DNA of 43,303 nt, taken from Syntrophobacterales bacterium. Its GTDB lineage: Bacteria; Desulfobacterota; Desulfobaccia; Desulfobaccales; 0-14-0-80-60-11. Below, piece after piece: positions 23,260-32,225 of this stretch (its first letter is position 1; every line of letters starts with the position of its first letter). Below the pieces are notes generated by a model that had not been told where the DNA came from, ran no database searches, and saw only the letters and a program-made list of their open reading frames with translations. Made by a program: the position numbers and the translations under genes. The stretch spans positions 1-43,303 of the forward strand of contig JALNYP010000031.1 of NCBI GenBank assembly GCA_023229795.1. The letters run 5' to 3'.

Positions 23260-23640
23260 ATGATGTCTTGGCGAAACCTAGCCCTGATAGTAATAATGCT
23301 GGTCTTGGTCGTCGCCTGGGGCCCGGCGCCGCAGGGGCCGGCCACCCAGACCTTCACCGGCAAAATCACCGAGATCGCCAAGGGCACCGAACTGGGTCTC
23401 GATAAACATGGTAGTTTCTACACCATACACCTGGAGGAATACCCCAATATCCAGTTCCACGTATCCCCTCAGGATGCGGTGGCCTTCGGGGTGGTCGAGC
23501 CTGGCGGGACGATGGTACTGACTCCCAAACATATTAAGGGCCTGGGGTGGAAGGTGAAGTTGACTTGTGACGGCGAGAAACTCGGATCGCTCAAAGCCCC
23601 CGTCTATAAGGTAAAAAATTTGGTGAGGCTGGCCGACTAA
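23260..23640 (+). CDS. Small exported or membrane-anchored protein inside the nuo operon
   Basis: A 126-residue protein that I do not recognise. It begins with a hydrophobic segment (NLALIVIMLVLVVAWG, about residues 6-21) that could be a signal peptide without a lipobox or a single anchor. The rest looks beta-rich and OB-fold-like: TFTGKITEIAKGTEL, SFYTIHLEEYPNIQFHV, GGTMVLTPKHIKGLGWKVKLTC and a final APVYKVKNLVRLAD strand. It contains one cysteine in the mature part and no metal motif. Two ATG codons stand in tandem; either may start. It lies between nuoD and nuoG in the same direction with palindromic repeats on both sides, so it may be an inserted cassette or an accessory of complex I. It is not one of the 14 core subunits. 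Confidence 0.75.
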   Translation: MMSWRNLALIVIMLVLVVAWGPAPQGPATQTFTGKITEIAKGTELGLDKHGSFYTIHLEEYPNIQFHVSPQDAVAFGVVEPGGTMVLTPKHIKGLGWKVKLTCDGEKLGSLKAPVYKVKNLVRLAD

Positions 23641-23655
23641 GGCCAGGCGACTAAA

Positions 23656-23700
23656 GGCGGGCCTGTCCCGCCGAAAAATAAAAGGGTGGGCCTGCCACCT
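23656..23700. repeat. Pair of GC-rich palindromes before nuoG
   Basis: GGCGGG-CCTGT-CCCGCC (23656-23672) is a perfect 6-base stem, followed by a second imperfect hairpin with GGGTGG and CCACCT arms around 23683-23699. A near-tandem GCTGA series (period 7, about 23708-23730) follows. None has a T tract. Confidence 0.65.
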
Positions 23701-23765
23701 TCATGAAGCTGAAAGCTGACGGCTGACAGCAAAAAGCTCAGAGGCAGTTAACATAGGATCTACTT

Positions 23766-26372
23766 ATGGTTAATTTGACCATCGACGGCCGAGCCATCCA
23801 GGCGGAACCGGGTAAGACCATCCTGGAAGTGGCCAAAGAGAACGGGATCTACATCCCCTTCCTCTGCTATCACCCGGCGTTGAAACCCATCGGCTCCTGC
23901 CGCATCTGCGTGGTGGAGATCAAGCCCGGGCCGCCTCGGCCCCTGCCGGCTTGCGCCACCACCGTGAATGAAGGTATGGAGGTGGTGACCAACTCGCCCA
24001 AGCTGAACGCCCTGCGCCTGGAGCTGATGAAGATGGTGCTCATCAACCACGCGCTGGAGTGCCCCATCTGCGCCAAAGGCGGGGAGTGCGAACTCCAGGA
24101 CCTGACCCACGCCTTGGCCGTGCCCACAGTGGACCTGGACGCGGTCAAGCTGCCGCCCAATCCGGACTACGTCTCCGAATTGGTGGAGCGCCATCCGGAC
24201 CGCTGCGTCACCTGCGGCCGCTGCGTGCGTATCTGCCGGGACCGGGTGGGGGCCATGGCCATCAACTTCACCCTGCGGGGCTATTTCACCGAACTGGCCA
24301 GCGGCGCCCAGCCTTTGGATTGCGAATTCTGCGGCTCGTGCATCGACATCTGCCCGGTGGGGGCCCTGATCAACAAGCAATTCAAATACCGGGCCCGGGC
24401 CTGGGAAGTGGAAAAGACCGAGATCGCCTGCCCCTTCTGCGGCGGCGGCTGCACCTATGAGGTGCACACCAAAGATGGCCGCATCATGCGGGTGCGGAAC
24501 GAAGCCAGCGTGCTCCTCTGCGGCCGGGGCCGGTTCGGCTGGCCGGTGGTGGAAGCCCCGGACCGCCTCAAAACCCCGCTCATTCAGGAGAAGGGCAGTT
24601 TCCGGGAAGCCTCCTGGGATGAGGCCCTGGACCTGGTGGCCGCCAAGCTGAAAGAGACGGTCGAGGCTGGCGGCGCTAAGGCAGTTTACGGCGTGGGTTC
24701 GCCCCGGGCTACCAATGAAGCCAATTACGCCTTCCAGAAATTCTTCCGGCAGGGTTTGAAGACCAACCAGTTGGATAACCCGGGCCGTTACAACTATGTC
24801 CGGGCCCTCAAAGGTATCGCCGAGGTCTTCGGCCCGGCCAAAATCGAAGGTGTGGAGCGCAGCACCGCCTTGCCGCAGGCTTATCACTCGCCGTTGGCCT
24901 TGAAGGATGAGAGCACCGGCGGCGGCTTCCCCTTTGTGCTGGGGAAACTGGACGATCTAAACAAGGCCGATCTGGTCCTGGTAGTAGGCATGGATGTCAC
25001 CCCGGAGCTGCCGCCCCTCGGCTGGAAGCTCATGGAGGCCAAAGAAAAGCCAAACTTCCGGCTGGTGGTGGCCAATCCCCGCAAGACCAAGTTCGACCGC
25101 TACGCCGGCCTGTCTCTGCGCTATAAGCCCGGCAGCGAACGGGTGCTCATCGCCGGCCTGATCAAGTTCTTCCTGGCGGACCACCCTGATTGGACGCCGG
25201 CCTTCAAGGCCGACGGGCTGGATGACCTGAAAGAGAGCGTCAAGAAGCTCACCCCCAAGGATATCGTGACCAAGACCGGGGTAGAGGAAAGCGTTCTCAA
25301 AGAGACCGTCGCCCTGCTGGCCGCGGCCCAGGCCCCGGCGATCCTGTTCGGCACCGAGCTCTTGGCCCAGGACAAGGGCCAGGCCAACGCGGTGGCCCTG
25401 GCGGACCTCTTCCTCCTGGTGGGCAAGCCCGGAACACCCGGCAGCGCCCTCTACCCGGTGGCCGAGAAGAATAACAGCCGGGGCGTCAGCGAAGTGGGGG
25501 TCCTGCCGGATATGGGCCCCGGTTATACACCGGTGGAAGGCTCGGAACCCGGCGCCACCCTCGAAGAAGTGCTGGATCTCCTGGAGAAAGACGATCCCGC
25601 GGCGCCCAAGGCCCTCTATCTCTTGGGCGGGGACCTGGTGCGCTGGCTGCCTCACAAAAGCCGGGTGCAAAAGCTCCTCAAGAAGGTGCCCTTTATTGTG
25701 GTGCAGGACGCGTTCCTCACCGAGACCGCCAAGCTGGCCCAGGTGGTCTTGCCGGTGGCGGTGCACGCCGAACAGGAAGGCACCTTTATCAGCAGCACCG
25801 GCCAGTTGGGCCTGATCAAGCAGGCCCTGGCCGCGAACGGCGTACGGCCTGACTGGCAGATCATCAGCCAGTTGGGGGCCAAGATGGGGTTTGCCATGAA
25901 CTATGTCAGCCCCAAGGAGATTTTCCGGGAACTGGCGCTGAAGATGCCGTTGTGGGCCGGGCTGGCCCCCAAACTGAGTGAGCCGTGCCCGAAAATCAAG
26001 GCCGAAGTGAGCGGCAAGTTCGTGCCCTTCGAGGTGGATATCAGTCTGCCGGGGCGGCGGCCGTACACCCTGATCGTCGGCAAGTCCCTGCAACATTCCG
26101 GGTCTTTTACCACCCATCACCCCTGCGGCACCCTGGTGGTTACCAAAGAGGCGCTCCTCAAGATGAATCCCGAGGACGCCAAAAGCCTGGGACTGGCGGC
26201 GGGTGAGACTGCCAAGGTGATTTCCTCCCATGGGGAGATTACCGCGCCGGTCAAGCTGACCGGTGAGGTCCCCCCGGGCGTGGTGTTCCTGCCGGAGCAT
26301 TTTGCAACGCCGGCGGCCAACGATTTAACCCTTAACTCTAACCTGGTGCGCGTGACCATCCAAAAGGGTTGA
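23766..26372 (+). CDS. nuoG: NADH-quinone oxidoreductase subunit G
   Basis: An 868-residue subunit that carries most of the iron-sulfur chain of the NADH module. The N-terminal 2Fe-2S domain uses Cys34, Cys45, Cys48 and Cys63; next come the His/Cys cluster block (ALECPICAKGGECELQ), two 4Fe-4S sites in RCVTCGRCVRICRD and CEFCGSCIDICPVGA, and at about residue 220 the additional CPFCGGGCTYE site with its fourth Cys in LLCGRGRFGW, equivalent to the off-path N7 cluster. The remainder is the molybdopterin-oxidoreductase-like domain with no cofactor site expected, ending in a molydopterin-binding-like domain (LIVGKSLQHSGSFTTHHPCGT). An AGGAT precedes the ATG. The stop lies 5 bases before nuoH. Confidence 0.96.
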   Translation: MVNLTIDGRAIQAEPGKTILEVAKENGIYIPFLCYHPALKPIGSCRICVVEIKPGPPRPLPACATTVNEGMEVVTNSPKLNALRLELMKMVLINHALECPICAKGGECELQDLTHALAVPTVDLDAVKLPPNPDYVSELVERHPDRCVTCGRCVRICRDRVGAMAINFTLRGYFTELASGAQPLDCEFCGSCIDICPVGALINKQFKYRARAWEVEKTEIACPFCGGGCTYEVHTKDGRIMRVRNEASVLLCGRGRFGWPVVEAPDRLKTPLIQEKGSFREASWDEALDLVAAKLKETVEAGGAKAVYGVGSPRATNEANYAFQKFFRQGLKTNQLDNPGRYNYVRALKGIAEVFGPAKIEGVERSTALPQAYHSPLALKDESTGGGFPFVLGKLDDLNKADLVLVVGMDVTPELPPLGWKLMEAKEKPNFRLVVANPRKTKFDRYAGLSLRYKPGSERVLIAGLIKFFLADHPDWTPAFKADGLDDLKESVKKLTPKDIVTKTGVEESVLKETVALLAAAQAPAILFGTELLAQDKGQANAVALADLFLLVGKPGTPGSALYPVAEKNNSRGVSEVGVLPDMGPGYTPVEGSEPGATLEEVLDLLEKDDPAAPKALYLLGGDLVRWLPHKSRVQKLLKKVPFIVVQDAFLTETAKLAQVVLPVAVHAEQEGTFISSTGQLGLIKQALAANGVRPDWQIISQLGAKMGFAMNYVSPKEIFRELALKMPLWAGLAPKLSEPCPKIKAEVSGKFVPFEVDISLPGRRPYTLIVGKSLQHSGSFTTHHPCGTLVVTKEALLKMNPEDAKSLGLAAGETAKVISSHGEITAPVKLTGEVPPGVVFLPEHFATPAANDLTLNSNLVRVTIQKG

Positions 26373-26377
26373 GAATT

Positions 26378-27412
26378 ATGAATCTGCCCCTCTTAATACT
26401 GATCAGCGTCCTGAAGATCGCCGTGGTGATGGGGGTCCTGCTCACGTGCGTGGCCTATACGGTGCTCCTGGAACGCAAGGTGCTGGGTTTCATCCAGTTG
26501 CGTTACGGCCCCAACCGGGTAGGTCCCTGGGGATTGCTGCAGCCCGTGGCCGACCTCCTCAAGCTGATGTTCAAAGAGGACTTCACGCCGCCGGGCGCCA
26601 ACAAGGTTCTTTTTCTGCTGGCGCCGGTGATCACCGCGGGAGCGGCGTTCCTGCCCTTTGCGGTCATCCCCTTCGCCGGCACCCTGCTGCCTCCTGAGAT
26701 CACCCTCTACGGCTACAAGATCGATCTGACGGTGGCGGCCCTGAACCAGGGAGTGATCGCCGACAGCAACATCGGCTTGCTGTACATCTTCGCAGTGGGT
26801 TCCCTGGGGGTGTACGGCGCGGTGCTGGGCGGCTGGGCCTCGAACAACAAGTACTCCCTGTTGGGCGGCCTGCGCCTCTGCGCCCAGATGGTCAGCTATG
26901 AACTGGCCCTGGGGCTGTCCGTCATTGGGGTGCTGATGCTGGCGGGCTCCTTGAGCACGGTAAAAATCGTGGAAGCGCAGAAGTTCCTGCCCTTCATCTT
27001 CTATCAGCCCCTGGGTTTTCTGATCTTCATGATCGCGGCCATGGCGGAATGCGGCCGCACCCCCTTCGACCTGATTGAGTGCGAAAACGAGTTGGTGGCC
27101 GGGTACCAGACCGAGTATAGCTCCATGAAGTTCGCCCTGTTCATGATGGGGGAATATACCCACATCATCGTGGCCTCGGCGTTGGCTACCACCCTGTTCC
27201 TGGGCGGCTGGCAGGGACCGGCTCCCGTGCCTCCCGTTGTGTGGTTTCTGGCCAAGACCTTCGTGTTGGTCTTCGTCTTTATCTGGATCAGAGGCACCTT
27301 TCCCCGCTTCCGGTTCGATCAACTCATGGCCTTGGGTTGGAAGATCCTTTTACCCCTGAGCCTGGTGAACATCCTGATCACCGGCGCGGTTATCTTACTT
27401 ATCAAGGGTTAA
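26378..27412 (+). CDS. nuoH: NADH-quinone oxidoreductase subunit H
   Basis: A 344-residue membrane subunit with about eight helices that links the Q module to the proton pumps and builds the quinone tunnel. Strong marks are TVLLERKVLGFIQLRYGPN, GPWGLLQPVADLLKLMFKED, AECGRTPFDLIECENELVAG and QTEYSSMKFALFMMGEY; the acidic residues in the last two form the proton-coupling E-channel. I chose the ATG at 26378, 5 bases after the nuoG stop; a TTG at 26369 overlaps nuoG and is less likely. nuoI begins 3 bases after its stop. Confidence 0.97.
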   Translation: MNLPLLILISVLKIAVVMGVLLTCVAYTVLLERKVLGFIQLRYGPNRVGPWGLLQPVADLLKLMFKEDFTPPGANKVLFLLAPVITAGAAFLPFAVIPFAGTLLPPEITLYGYKIDLTVAALNQGVIADSNIGLLYIFAVGSLGVYGAVLGGWASNNKYSLLGGLRLCAQMVSYELALGLSVIGVLMLAGSLSTVKIVEAQKFLPFIFYQPLGFLIFMIAAMAECGRTPFDLIECENELVAGYQTEYSSMKFALFMMGEYTHIIVASALATTLFLGGWQGPAPVPPVVWFLAKTFVLVFVFIWIRGTFPRFRFDQLMALGWKILLPLSLVNILITGAVILLIKG

Positions 27413-27415
27413 TCT

Positions 27416-27847
27416 ATGATTATTCCTTTGCTCAAAGGGTTGGCGACCACGCTGCGGATGGTCTTCACCAAGCCCATCACCCAGCAATACCCGGAAGAGA
27501 AACGGACGCCCTTCCCGCGGTGGCGGGGCCATCCGGAGCTCACCATCAATGAGGACGGCGGCCGGCGGTGCGTGGCCTGCACCCTCTGCATGGTGGTCTG
27601 CCCCAGCAATGCCATCAAGGGCATCGTGCCCGCCGAGGGTACGGAACACGAGAAGTATCCGGTAGCCTTTACCATTGACCTGCAGCGCTGCATCTTCTGC
27701 GGCTTCTGCCAGGAGGCCTGTCCCAAAGGGGCTATCAAACTGAACAACCTTTACGAACTGGCCCAATACGATAAGCAGGCGCTGATTCTGGATATCGACC
27801 GGGCCACCCAGAGCAAACCGCAACTGCGCCTGGGGGATTGGCTATGA
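27416..27847 (+). CDS. nuoI: NADH-quinone oxidoreductase subunit I
   Basis: A 143-residue ferredoxin-like subunit with two 4Fe-4S clusters (N6a and N6b) bound by RCVACTLCMVVCPSNA and RCIFCGFCQEACPKGA, each a CxxCxxCxxxCP motif. It relays electrons from NuoG to NuoB. The N-terminal amphipathic helix (LLKGLATTLRMVF) anchors it at the membrane arm. Length is on the short side but complete. The gene follows nuoH by 3 bases with AAGGG in the nuoH 3' end serving as ribosome site. Confidence 0.97.
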   Translation: MIIPLLKGLATTLRMVFTKPITQQYPEEKRTPFPRWRGHPELTINEDGGRRCVACTLCMVVCPSNAIKGIVPAEGTEHEKYPVAFTIDLQRCIFCGFCQEACPKGAIKLNNLYELAQYDKQALILDIDRATQSKPQLRLGDWL

Positions 27848-27900
27848 ATCGGCAGTTATCCAATCCACGCGGATTTCGGCAGGAATAGGAGGCCCGAGGG

Positions 27901-28398
27901 ATGCAGATTCTGTTTTTCATCCTGGGCGGAGTGGCCCTGGTGGCCGGCGGCCTGGTGGTCTTTCAGAAACAGCCGATCCGGAGCGCCCTCTGGCTCATCG
28001 TCAACTTTTTTGCGGTGGCCGGCATCTACCTCCTGGCTCATGCGGAGTTCATCGCCGCCATCCAGGTAATCGTATATGCCGGGGCCATCATGGTGCTGTT
28101 CCTGTTTGTCATCATGCTCCTGAATATCCGGCAGCCGGAAGAGGACCCCAAGATTCCCTTTATCGGGCAGAAACTGGCGGGCATCATCCTGGCCGGCTTC
28201 ACCGGGCTAATCCTGATTTACGGCGTGACCAAGGCCGTGCTGACCACCGGCAAGGAAGTAGCCCCGGGCCTGGGCAACACCGAATCCATTGCCCGGAGCC
28301 TGTTTACCGATTACCTGCTGCCCTTTGAAGTCACCTCGGTCCTGCTGCTGGTGGCCATCGTGGGCGCAGTAGTCTTGGCGAAAAGCAAGTTGGACTGA
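27901..28398 (+). CDS. nuoJ: NADH-quinone oxidoreductase subunit J
   Basis: A 165-residue membrane subunit with five predicted helices. The most conserved part is helix 3, FIAAIQVIVYAGAIMVLFLFVIMLLN, which contains the Tyr and the flexible pi-bulge region that switches during turnover. The C-terminal helix (VTSVLLLVAIVGAVVLAK) is typical. AGGAGG lies 9 bases ahead of the ATG. A 67-base gap with a nested hairpin separates it from nuoK, where many genomes have an overlap. Confidence 0.95.
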   Translation: MQILFFILGGVALVAGGLVVFQKQPIRSALWLIVNFFAVAGIYLLAHAEFIAAIQVIVYAGAIMVLFLFVIMLLNIRQPEEDPKIPFIGQKLAGIILAGFTGLILIYGVTKAVLTTGKEVAPGLGNTESIARSLFTDYLLPFEVTSVLLLVAIVGAVVLAKSKLD

Positions 28399-28403
28399 TA
28401 AGG

Positions 28404-28442
28404 CACGCCGCCGCGCAGATAAAGACTTTGCGCCTTGGCGTG
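28404..28442 (+). other. Nested hairpin between nuoJ and nuoK
   Basis: CACGCC (28404-28409) pairs with GGCGTG (28437-28442), and inside it GCGCA (28413-28417) pairs with TGCGC (28429-28433). In RNA this gives one long stem with small internal loops ahead of the nuoK ribosome site. No T tract follows. Confidence 0.5.
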
Positions 28443-28465
28443 AGTAACCGAACCGGAGAGCTCTT

Positions 28466-28771
28466 ATGGTAGTGCCTGTTCAATATTACCTGGCCTTGAG
28501 CGTGGCTCTGTTCGCCCTGGGGGTGATCGGGGTCCTGATCCGGCGCAACGCCCTGGTCATTTACATGTGCATCGAAATGATGCTCAACGCCGTGAACCTG
28601 GCCTTCATCGGTTTTGCCGATTACTTCAAAGCCGTGGACGGCCAGATGTTCGTGTTCTTCGTCCTGACCGTGGCCGCGGCCGAAGTGGCGGTGGGGCTGG
28701 CCCTGATCGTGGCCATCTTCCGCAACCGGGGCACCGTTTACGTAGACAATCTCAATATCCTCAAGTGGTGA
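28466..28771 (+). CDS. nuoK: NADH-quinone oxidoreductase subunit K
   Basis: A 101-residue subunit with three helices, homologous to MrpC of sodium/proton antiporters. The two buried glutamates needed for proton transfer are seen in YMCIEMMLNAVNLAFIG and in AAAEVAVGLALIVAIFR. Length is exactly that of the family. GGAGAG lies 5 bases before the ATG. It ends 10 bases before nuoL. Confidence 0.97.
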   Translation: MVVPVQYYLALSVALFALGVIGVLIRRNALVIYMCIEMMLNAVNLAFIGFADYFKAVDGQMFVFFVLTVAAAEVAVGLALIVAIFRNRGTVYVDNLNILKW

Positions 28772-28781
28772 GGCGAACCCC

Positions 28782-30680
28782 ATGATGGATTATGTCTGGC
28801 TGATTCCTCTCTTTCCCCTCATCGGCTTTTTCATCAACGGCCTGCTGGGTAAGAGTCTACCCAAAGGGGTGGTGGGGACCATCGGCGCCTCGGCCGTAGG
28901 CCTGAGTTTCCTGCTCACCGTGGCGATCTTCCTGGAACTCCTTAAGCTCCCGGCGGATGCCCGCTCGGTGGAGAAGGTGGTCTATACCTGGATCGCCTCC
29001 GGGCCGTTCCAGGTGTCGGTGGCCTACCTGATCGACCCCCTATCCATGATCATGCTGCTGGTGGTGTCGGGGGTGAGCACCCTGATTCATATTTACTCCA
29101 TCGGCTACATGGCAGATGACGAGGGCTTTTACCGTTACTTCGCCTACCTGAACCTTTTTGTGTTCGCCATGCTCACCCTGGTGAGCGCCAACAACTTCCT
29201 CTTAATGTTTGTGGGCTGGGAAGGTGTGGGGCTTTGTTCGTATCTGCTCATCGGGTTCTGGTATGAGAAAAAGTCGGCGTCCGACGCGGGGAAAAAGGCC
29301 TTTGTGGTCAACCGGATCGGCGACTTCGGCTTTCTCCTGGGCGCCTTCCTGATCTTCTGGACCTTCGGGTCCTTGGATTTCAAGGACGTCTTTGCCCAGG
29401 CGGCCAAGTACCCCATGGGCTCCGGCGTCCTCACCGCCATCACCCTGTGCCTCTTCCTGGGAGCCACCGGTAAGTCGGCCCAGATTCCGTTGTACACCTG
29501 GCTGCCGGACGCCATGGAAGGCCCCACTCCAGTGTCCGCCTTGATCCATGCGGCCACCATGGTCACCGCGGGCGTCTTTATGGTGGCCCGGTGCAGCACC
29601 ATGTTCGTGCTGGCGCCCGTTTCCTTAACGGTGGTGGCGGGGGTGGGAGCCCTCACCGCCATCTATGCCGCGACCATCGGCATCACTCAATTCGACATCA
29701 AGCGCGTCCTGGCTTACTCGACCGTAAGCCAATTGGGGTATATGTTCCTGGCCTGTGGCGTGGGGGCCTTTACCTCCGGCATCTTCCATCTCATGACCCA
29801 CGCCTTCTTTAAAGCTCTTCTCTTCTTGGGCTCCGGCTCCGTCATCCACGGCATGCACGGCGAACAAGACATGCGCAAAATGGGCGGCTTGAAAAAATAT
29901 ATGCCCATTACCTACTGGACCTTCATGTTGGCAACCCTGGCCATTGCCGGGATCTTCCCCTTTGCCGGGTTCTTCAGCAAGGATGAAATCCTGTTCCATT
30001 CTCTGGTGAGCGGCCATTACGTCTTCTGGGGCATTGCCACCGTGGCCGCGTTCATCACTGCGTTCTATATGTTCCGGGCGGTGTTCATGACCTTCAACGG
30101 CGAAGAAAAGTTCGACCATCACCATGTGCATCCCCATGAATCGCCGTCCTTGATGACCGTCCCCTTGATGGCTCTGGCCGGGTTGAGCGTAGTCGGCGGC
30201 CTGGTGGGCTTCCCCATTATCAAAGGGGCCAATAAATTCAAAGAATTCCTGGCGCCCTCCATCACCCCCTTAGTGCATGAAGTCCATGCGCCCGCCTGGT
30301 TCGAAATCACCATGATGGCCTTCTCCATGGCGGTGGCTATTGCCGGGATCTACATGGCCTACAAGTTTTACATGCAGCGGCCCGAACTGCCTGAGAAAGT
30401 GGTGGAGAAAATCCCGGTCATCTATGACCTGGTTTATCACAAATATTATATTGACGAAGTTTACGACGCCACAGTGGTTGAGCCCCTCAAGAACGGCTCG
30501 GATTTCTTGTGGCACAAGGTGGATGAAAACGTCATCGACGGCACGGTCAACGGCAGCGCCACTATCGTCAGTTGGCTCAGCAATCACATCAGAAAACTGG
30601 AGACGGGGTATGTGCAAAACTATGCCCTGGGTATCCTCATCGGCGCGGTGCTCGTCACCGGCTATCTAATCGGGCGTTAG
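28782..30680 (+). CDS. nuoL: NADH-quinone oxidoreductase subunit L
   Basis: A 632-residue antiporter-like pump subunit with about 16 helices, the distal end of the membrane arm. Key residues are visible in context: the glutamate in GWEGVGLCSYLLIGFWY, the lysine in GATGKSAQIPLYTWLPDAMEGPTPVSALIH, and the second half-channel region DIKRVLAYSTVSQLGYM. The C-terminal part contains the long lateral helix region and a last anchor (YALGILIGAVLVTGYLIG). Two ATG codons stand in tandem at the start. The gene is 10 bases after nuoK and 9 bases before nuoM. Confidence 0.97.
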   Translation: MMDYVWLIPLFPLIGFFINGLLGKSLPKGVVGTIGASAVGLSFLLTVAIFLELLKLPADARSVEKVVYTWIASGPFQVSVAYLIDPLSMIMLLVVSGVSTLIHIYSIGYMADDEGFYRYFAYLNLFVFAMLTLVSANNFLLMFVGWEGVGLCSYLLIGFWYEKKSASDAGKKAFVVNRIGDFGFLLGAFLIFWTFGSLDFKDVFAQAAKYPMGSGVLTAITLCLFLGATGKSAQIPLYTWLPDAMEGPTPVSALIHAATMVTAGVFMVARCSTMFVLAPVSLTVVAGVGALTAIYAATIGITQFDIKRVLAYSTVSQLGYMFLACGVGAFTSGIFHLMTHAFFKALLFLGSGSVIHGMHGEQDMRKMGGLKKYMPITYWTFMLATLAIAGIFPFAGFFSKDEILFHSLVSGHYVFWGIATVAAFITAFYMFRAVFMTFNGEEKFDHHHVHPHESPSLMTVPLMALAGLSVVGGLVGFPIIKGANKFKEFLAPSITPLVHEVHAPAWFEITMMAFSMAVAIAGIYMAYKFYMQRPELPEKVVEKIPVIYDLVYHKYYIDEVYDATVVEPLKNGSDFLWHKVDENVIDGTVNGSATIVSWLSNHIRKLETGYVQNYALGILIGAVLVTGYLIGR

Positions 30681-30689
30681 GGGGGGCAC

Positions 30690-32225
30690 ATGCAACTACC
30701 AATCCTCTCCATTCTGATCTTCCTCCCCGTAGTGGGGATCGCGATCCTGGTCATCATCAACCGGCAGCGCCACCAGGCGCTCAAGCTTGCTACCATGGCC
30801 ATCTGCCTGGTGGAGTTCCTCGTTTCCCTGCCCCTCTGGTTTGATTTCAACAGCCAGACCGCGGCCATGCAGTTCGTGGAACGCCACGAATGGCTGCCGA
30901 CTTACGGCATCAGCTACTACTTGGGGATCGACGGCTTCTCCCTGCTGCTCATCATGCTCACCACCTTCCTGACCCCCATCTGCGTACTGGCCACCTGGAA
31001 AGACATTCAGCACCGGGTCAAGGAATTCATGGTATGCCTGCTGGCCTTGCTGATGGGCATGATCGGCGTCTTTGCCTCCCTGGACCTCTTTCTGTTCTAC
31101 GTCTTCTGGGAAGTGATGCTCATCCCCATGTACCTGCTCATCGGCATCTGGGGCAATCCGGCCCGCCGGGTCTATGCCGCGGTCAAGTTCTTCATCTTCA
31201 CCATGTTCGGCTCCCTGCTGATGTTGGTGGCCATTTTGGTCCTCTACTTTCACTACGGCCAAACCACCGGCACCTATACCTTTGACCTGTTGAAGCTCTA
31301 CGGCGCGGGCCTGCCCTTTAACATGCAGTTCTGGATGTTCCTGGCCTTCGGATTGGCCTTCGCCATCAAAGTGCCCATGTTCCCCTTCCACACCTGGTTG
31401 CCGGACGCCCACACCGAAGCGCCCACCGTGGGTTCGGTCATCCTGGCGGCGGTGCTCTTGAAGATGGGGACTTACGGCTTCCTGCGCTTCAATATGCCGC
31501 TCTTTCCCGAAGCGGCCCATTACTTCGTGCCGCTCTTTTCTATCCTGGCGGTCATCGGCATCGTTTACGGCGCCCTGGTGTCGATGGTCCAAAAAGACCT
31601 GAAACGCCTGATCGCCTTTTCGTCAGTGAGCCACCTGGGCTTCGTCATGCTGGGCCTGTTCACCTTCACCATGCCGGGCATTCAGGGCGGCGTCATCCAG
31701 ATGATCAACCACGGGTTGTCCACCGGCGCCTTGTTTTTGATCGTCGGTGTAATCTATGAACGCCGGCACACCCGCCTGATCTCCGAGTTTGGCGGTATAT
31801 GCAACCCCATGCCCGTTTATGCCATTATCTTCATGATCGTGACCCTGTCCTCCATCGGGCTGCCGGGGTTGAACGGCTTCGTGGGTGAGTTCCTCATCCT
31901 CCTGGGGGCCTTTAAAACCAATATGTTCTATGCCACGGTGGCCGCCACCGGCGTCATCTTTGCCGCCTGTTACATGCTCTGGATGTTCCAGCGGGTGGTC
32001 TTCGGCGCCACCACCAACGAGAAGAACAAAGATCTCAAGGACCTGTCCTGGCGGGAGATTGCTCTGTTTGCGCCCCTGATCCTGTTTATCGTCTGGATCG
32101 GGGTCTATCCCAGCACCTTCCTGGATAAGACCAAGGCGACGACGGAGAACTTCCTGGCGATGATGGCAAAGGCCAAATCCATACAGGTTTCCCAATCCCA
32201 TGTGTTTAAGGGGGAGGCGCAATGA
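30690..32225 (+). CDS. nuoM: NADH-quinone oxidoreductase subunit M
   Basis: A 511-residue antiporter-like pump subunit with about 14 helices. The conserved glutamate is in FYVFWEVMLIPMYLLIG, and the central lysine in AFAIKVPMFPFHTWLPDAHTEAP; the second channel shows KDLKRLIAFSSVSHLGFVMLG. GGGGGG ahead of the ATG is a weak ribosome site, but the position fits the family N-terminus. The stop overlaps the nuoN start by four bases (32222-32225). Confidence 0.97.
   Translation: MQLPILSILIFLPVVGIAILVIINRQRHQALKLATMAICLVEFLVSLPLWFDFNSQTAAMQFVERHEWLPTYGISYYLGIDGFSLLLIMLTTFLTPICVLATWKDIQHRVKEFMVCLLALLMGMIGVFASLDLFLFYVFWEVMLIPMYLLIGIWGNPARRVYAAVKFFIFTMFGSLLMLVAILVLYFHYGQTTGTYTFDLLKLYGAGLPFNMQFWMFLAFGLAFAIKVPMFPFHTWLPDAHTEAPTVGSVILAAVLLKMGTYGFLRFNMPLFPEAAHYFVPLFSILAVIGIVYGALVSMVQKDLKRLIAFSSVSHLGFVMLGLFTFTMPGIQGGVIQMINHGLSTGALFLIVGVIYERRHTRLISEFGGICNPMPVYAIIFMIVTLSSIGLPGLNGFVGEFLILLGAFKTNMFYATVAATGVIFAACYMLWMFQRVVFGATTNEKNKDLKDLSWREIALFAPLILFIVWIGVYPSTFLDKTKATTENFLAMMAKAKSIQVSQSHVFKGEAQ

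Noticed and set aside
24957..26300. Open frame of 447 codons on the minus strand opposite nuoG
   Set aside because: Shadow of nuoG; the composition (Gln, His, Gly, Arg) is typical of an antisense frame.
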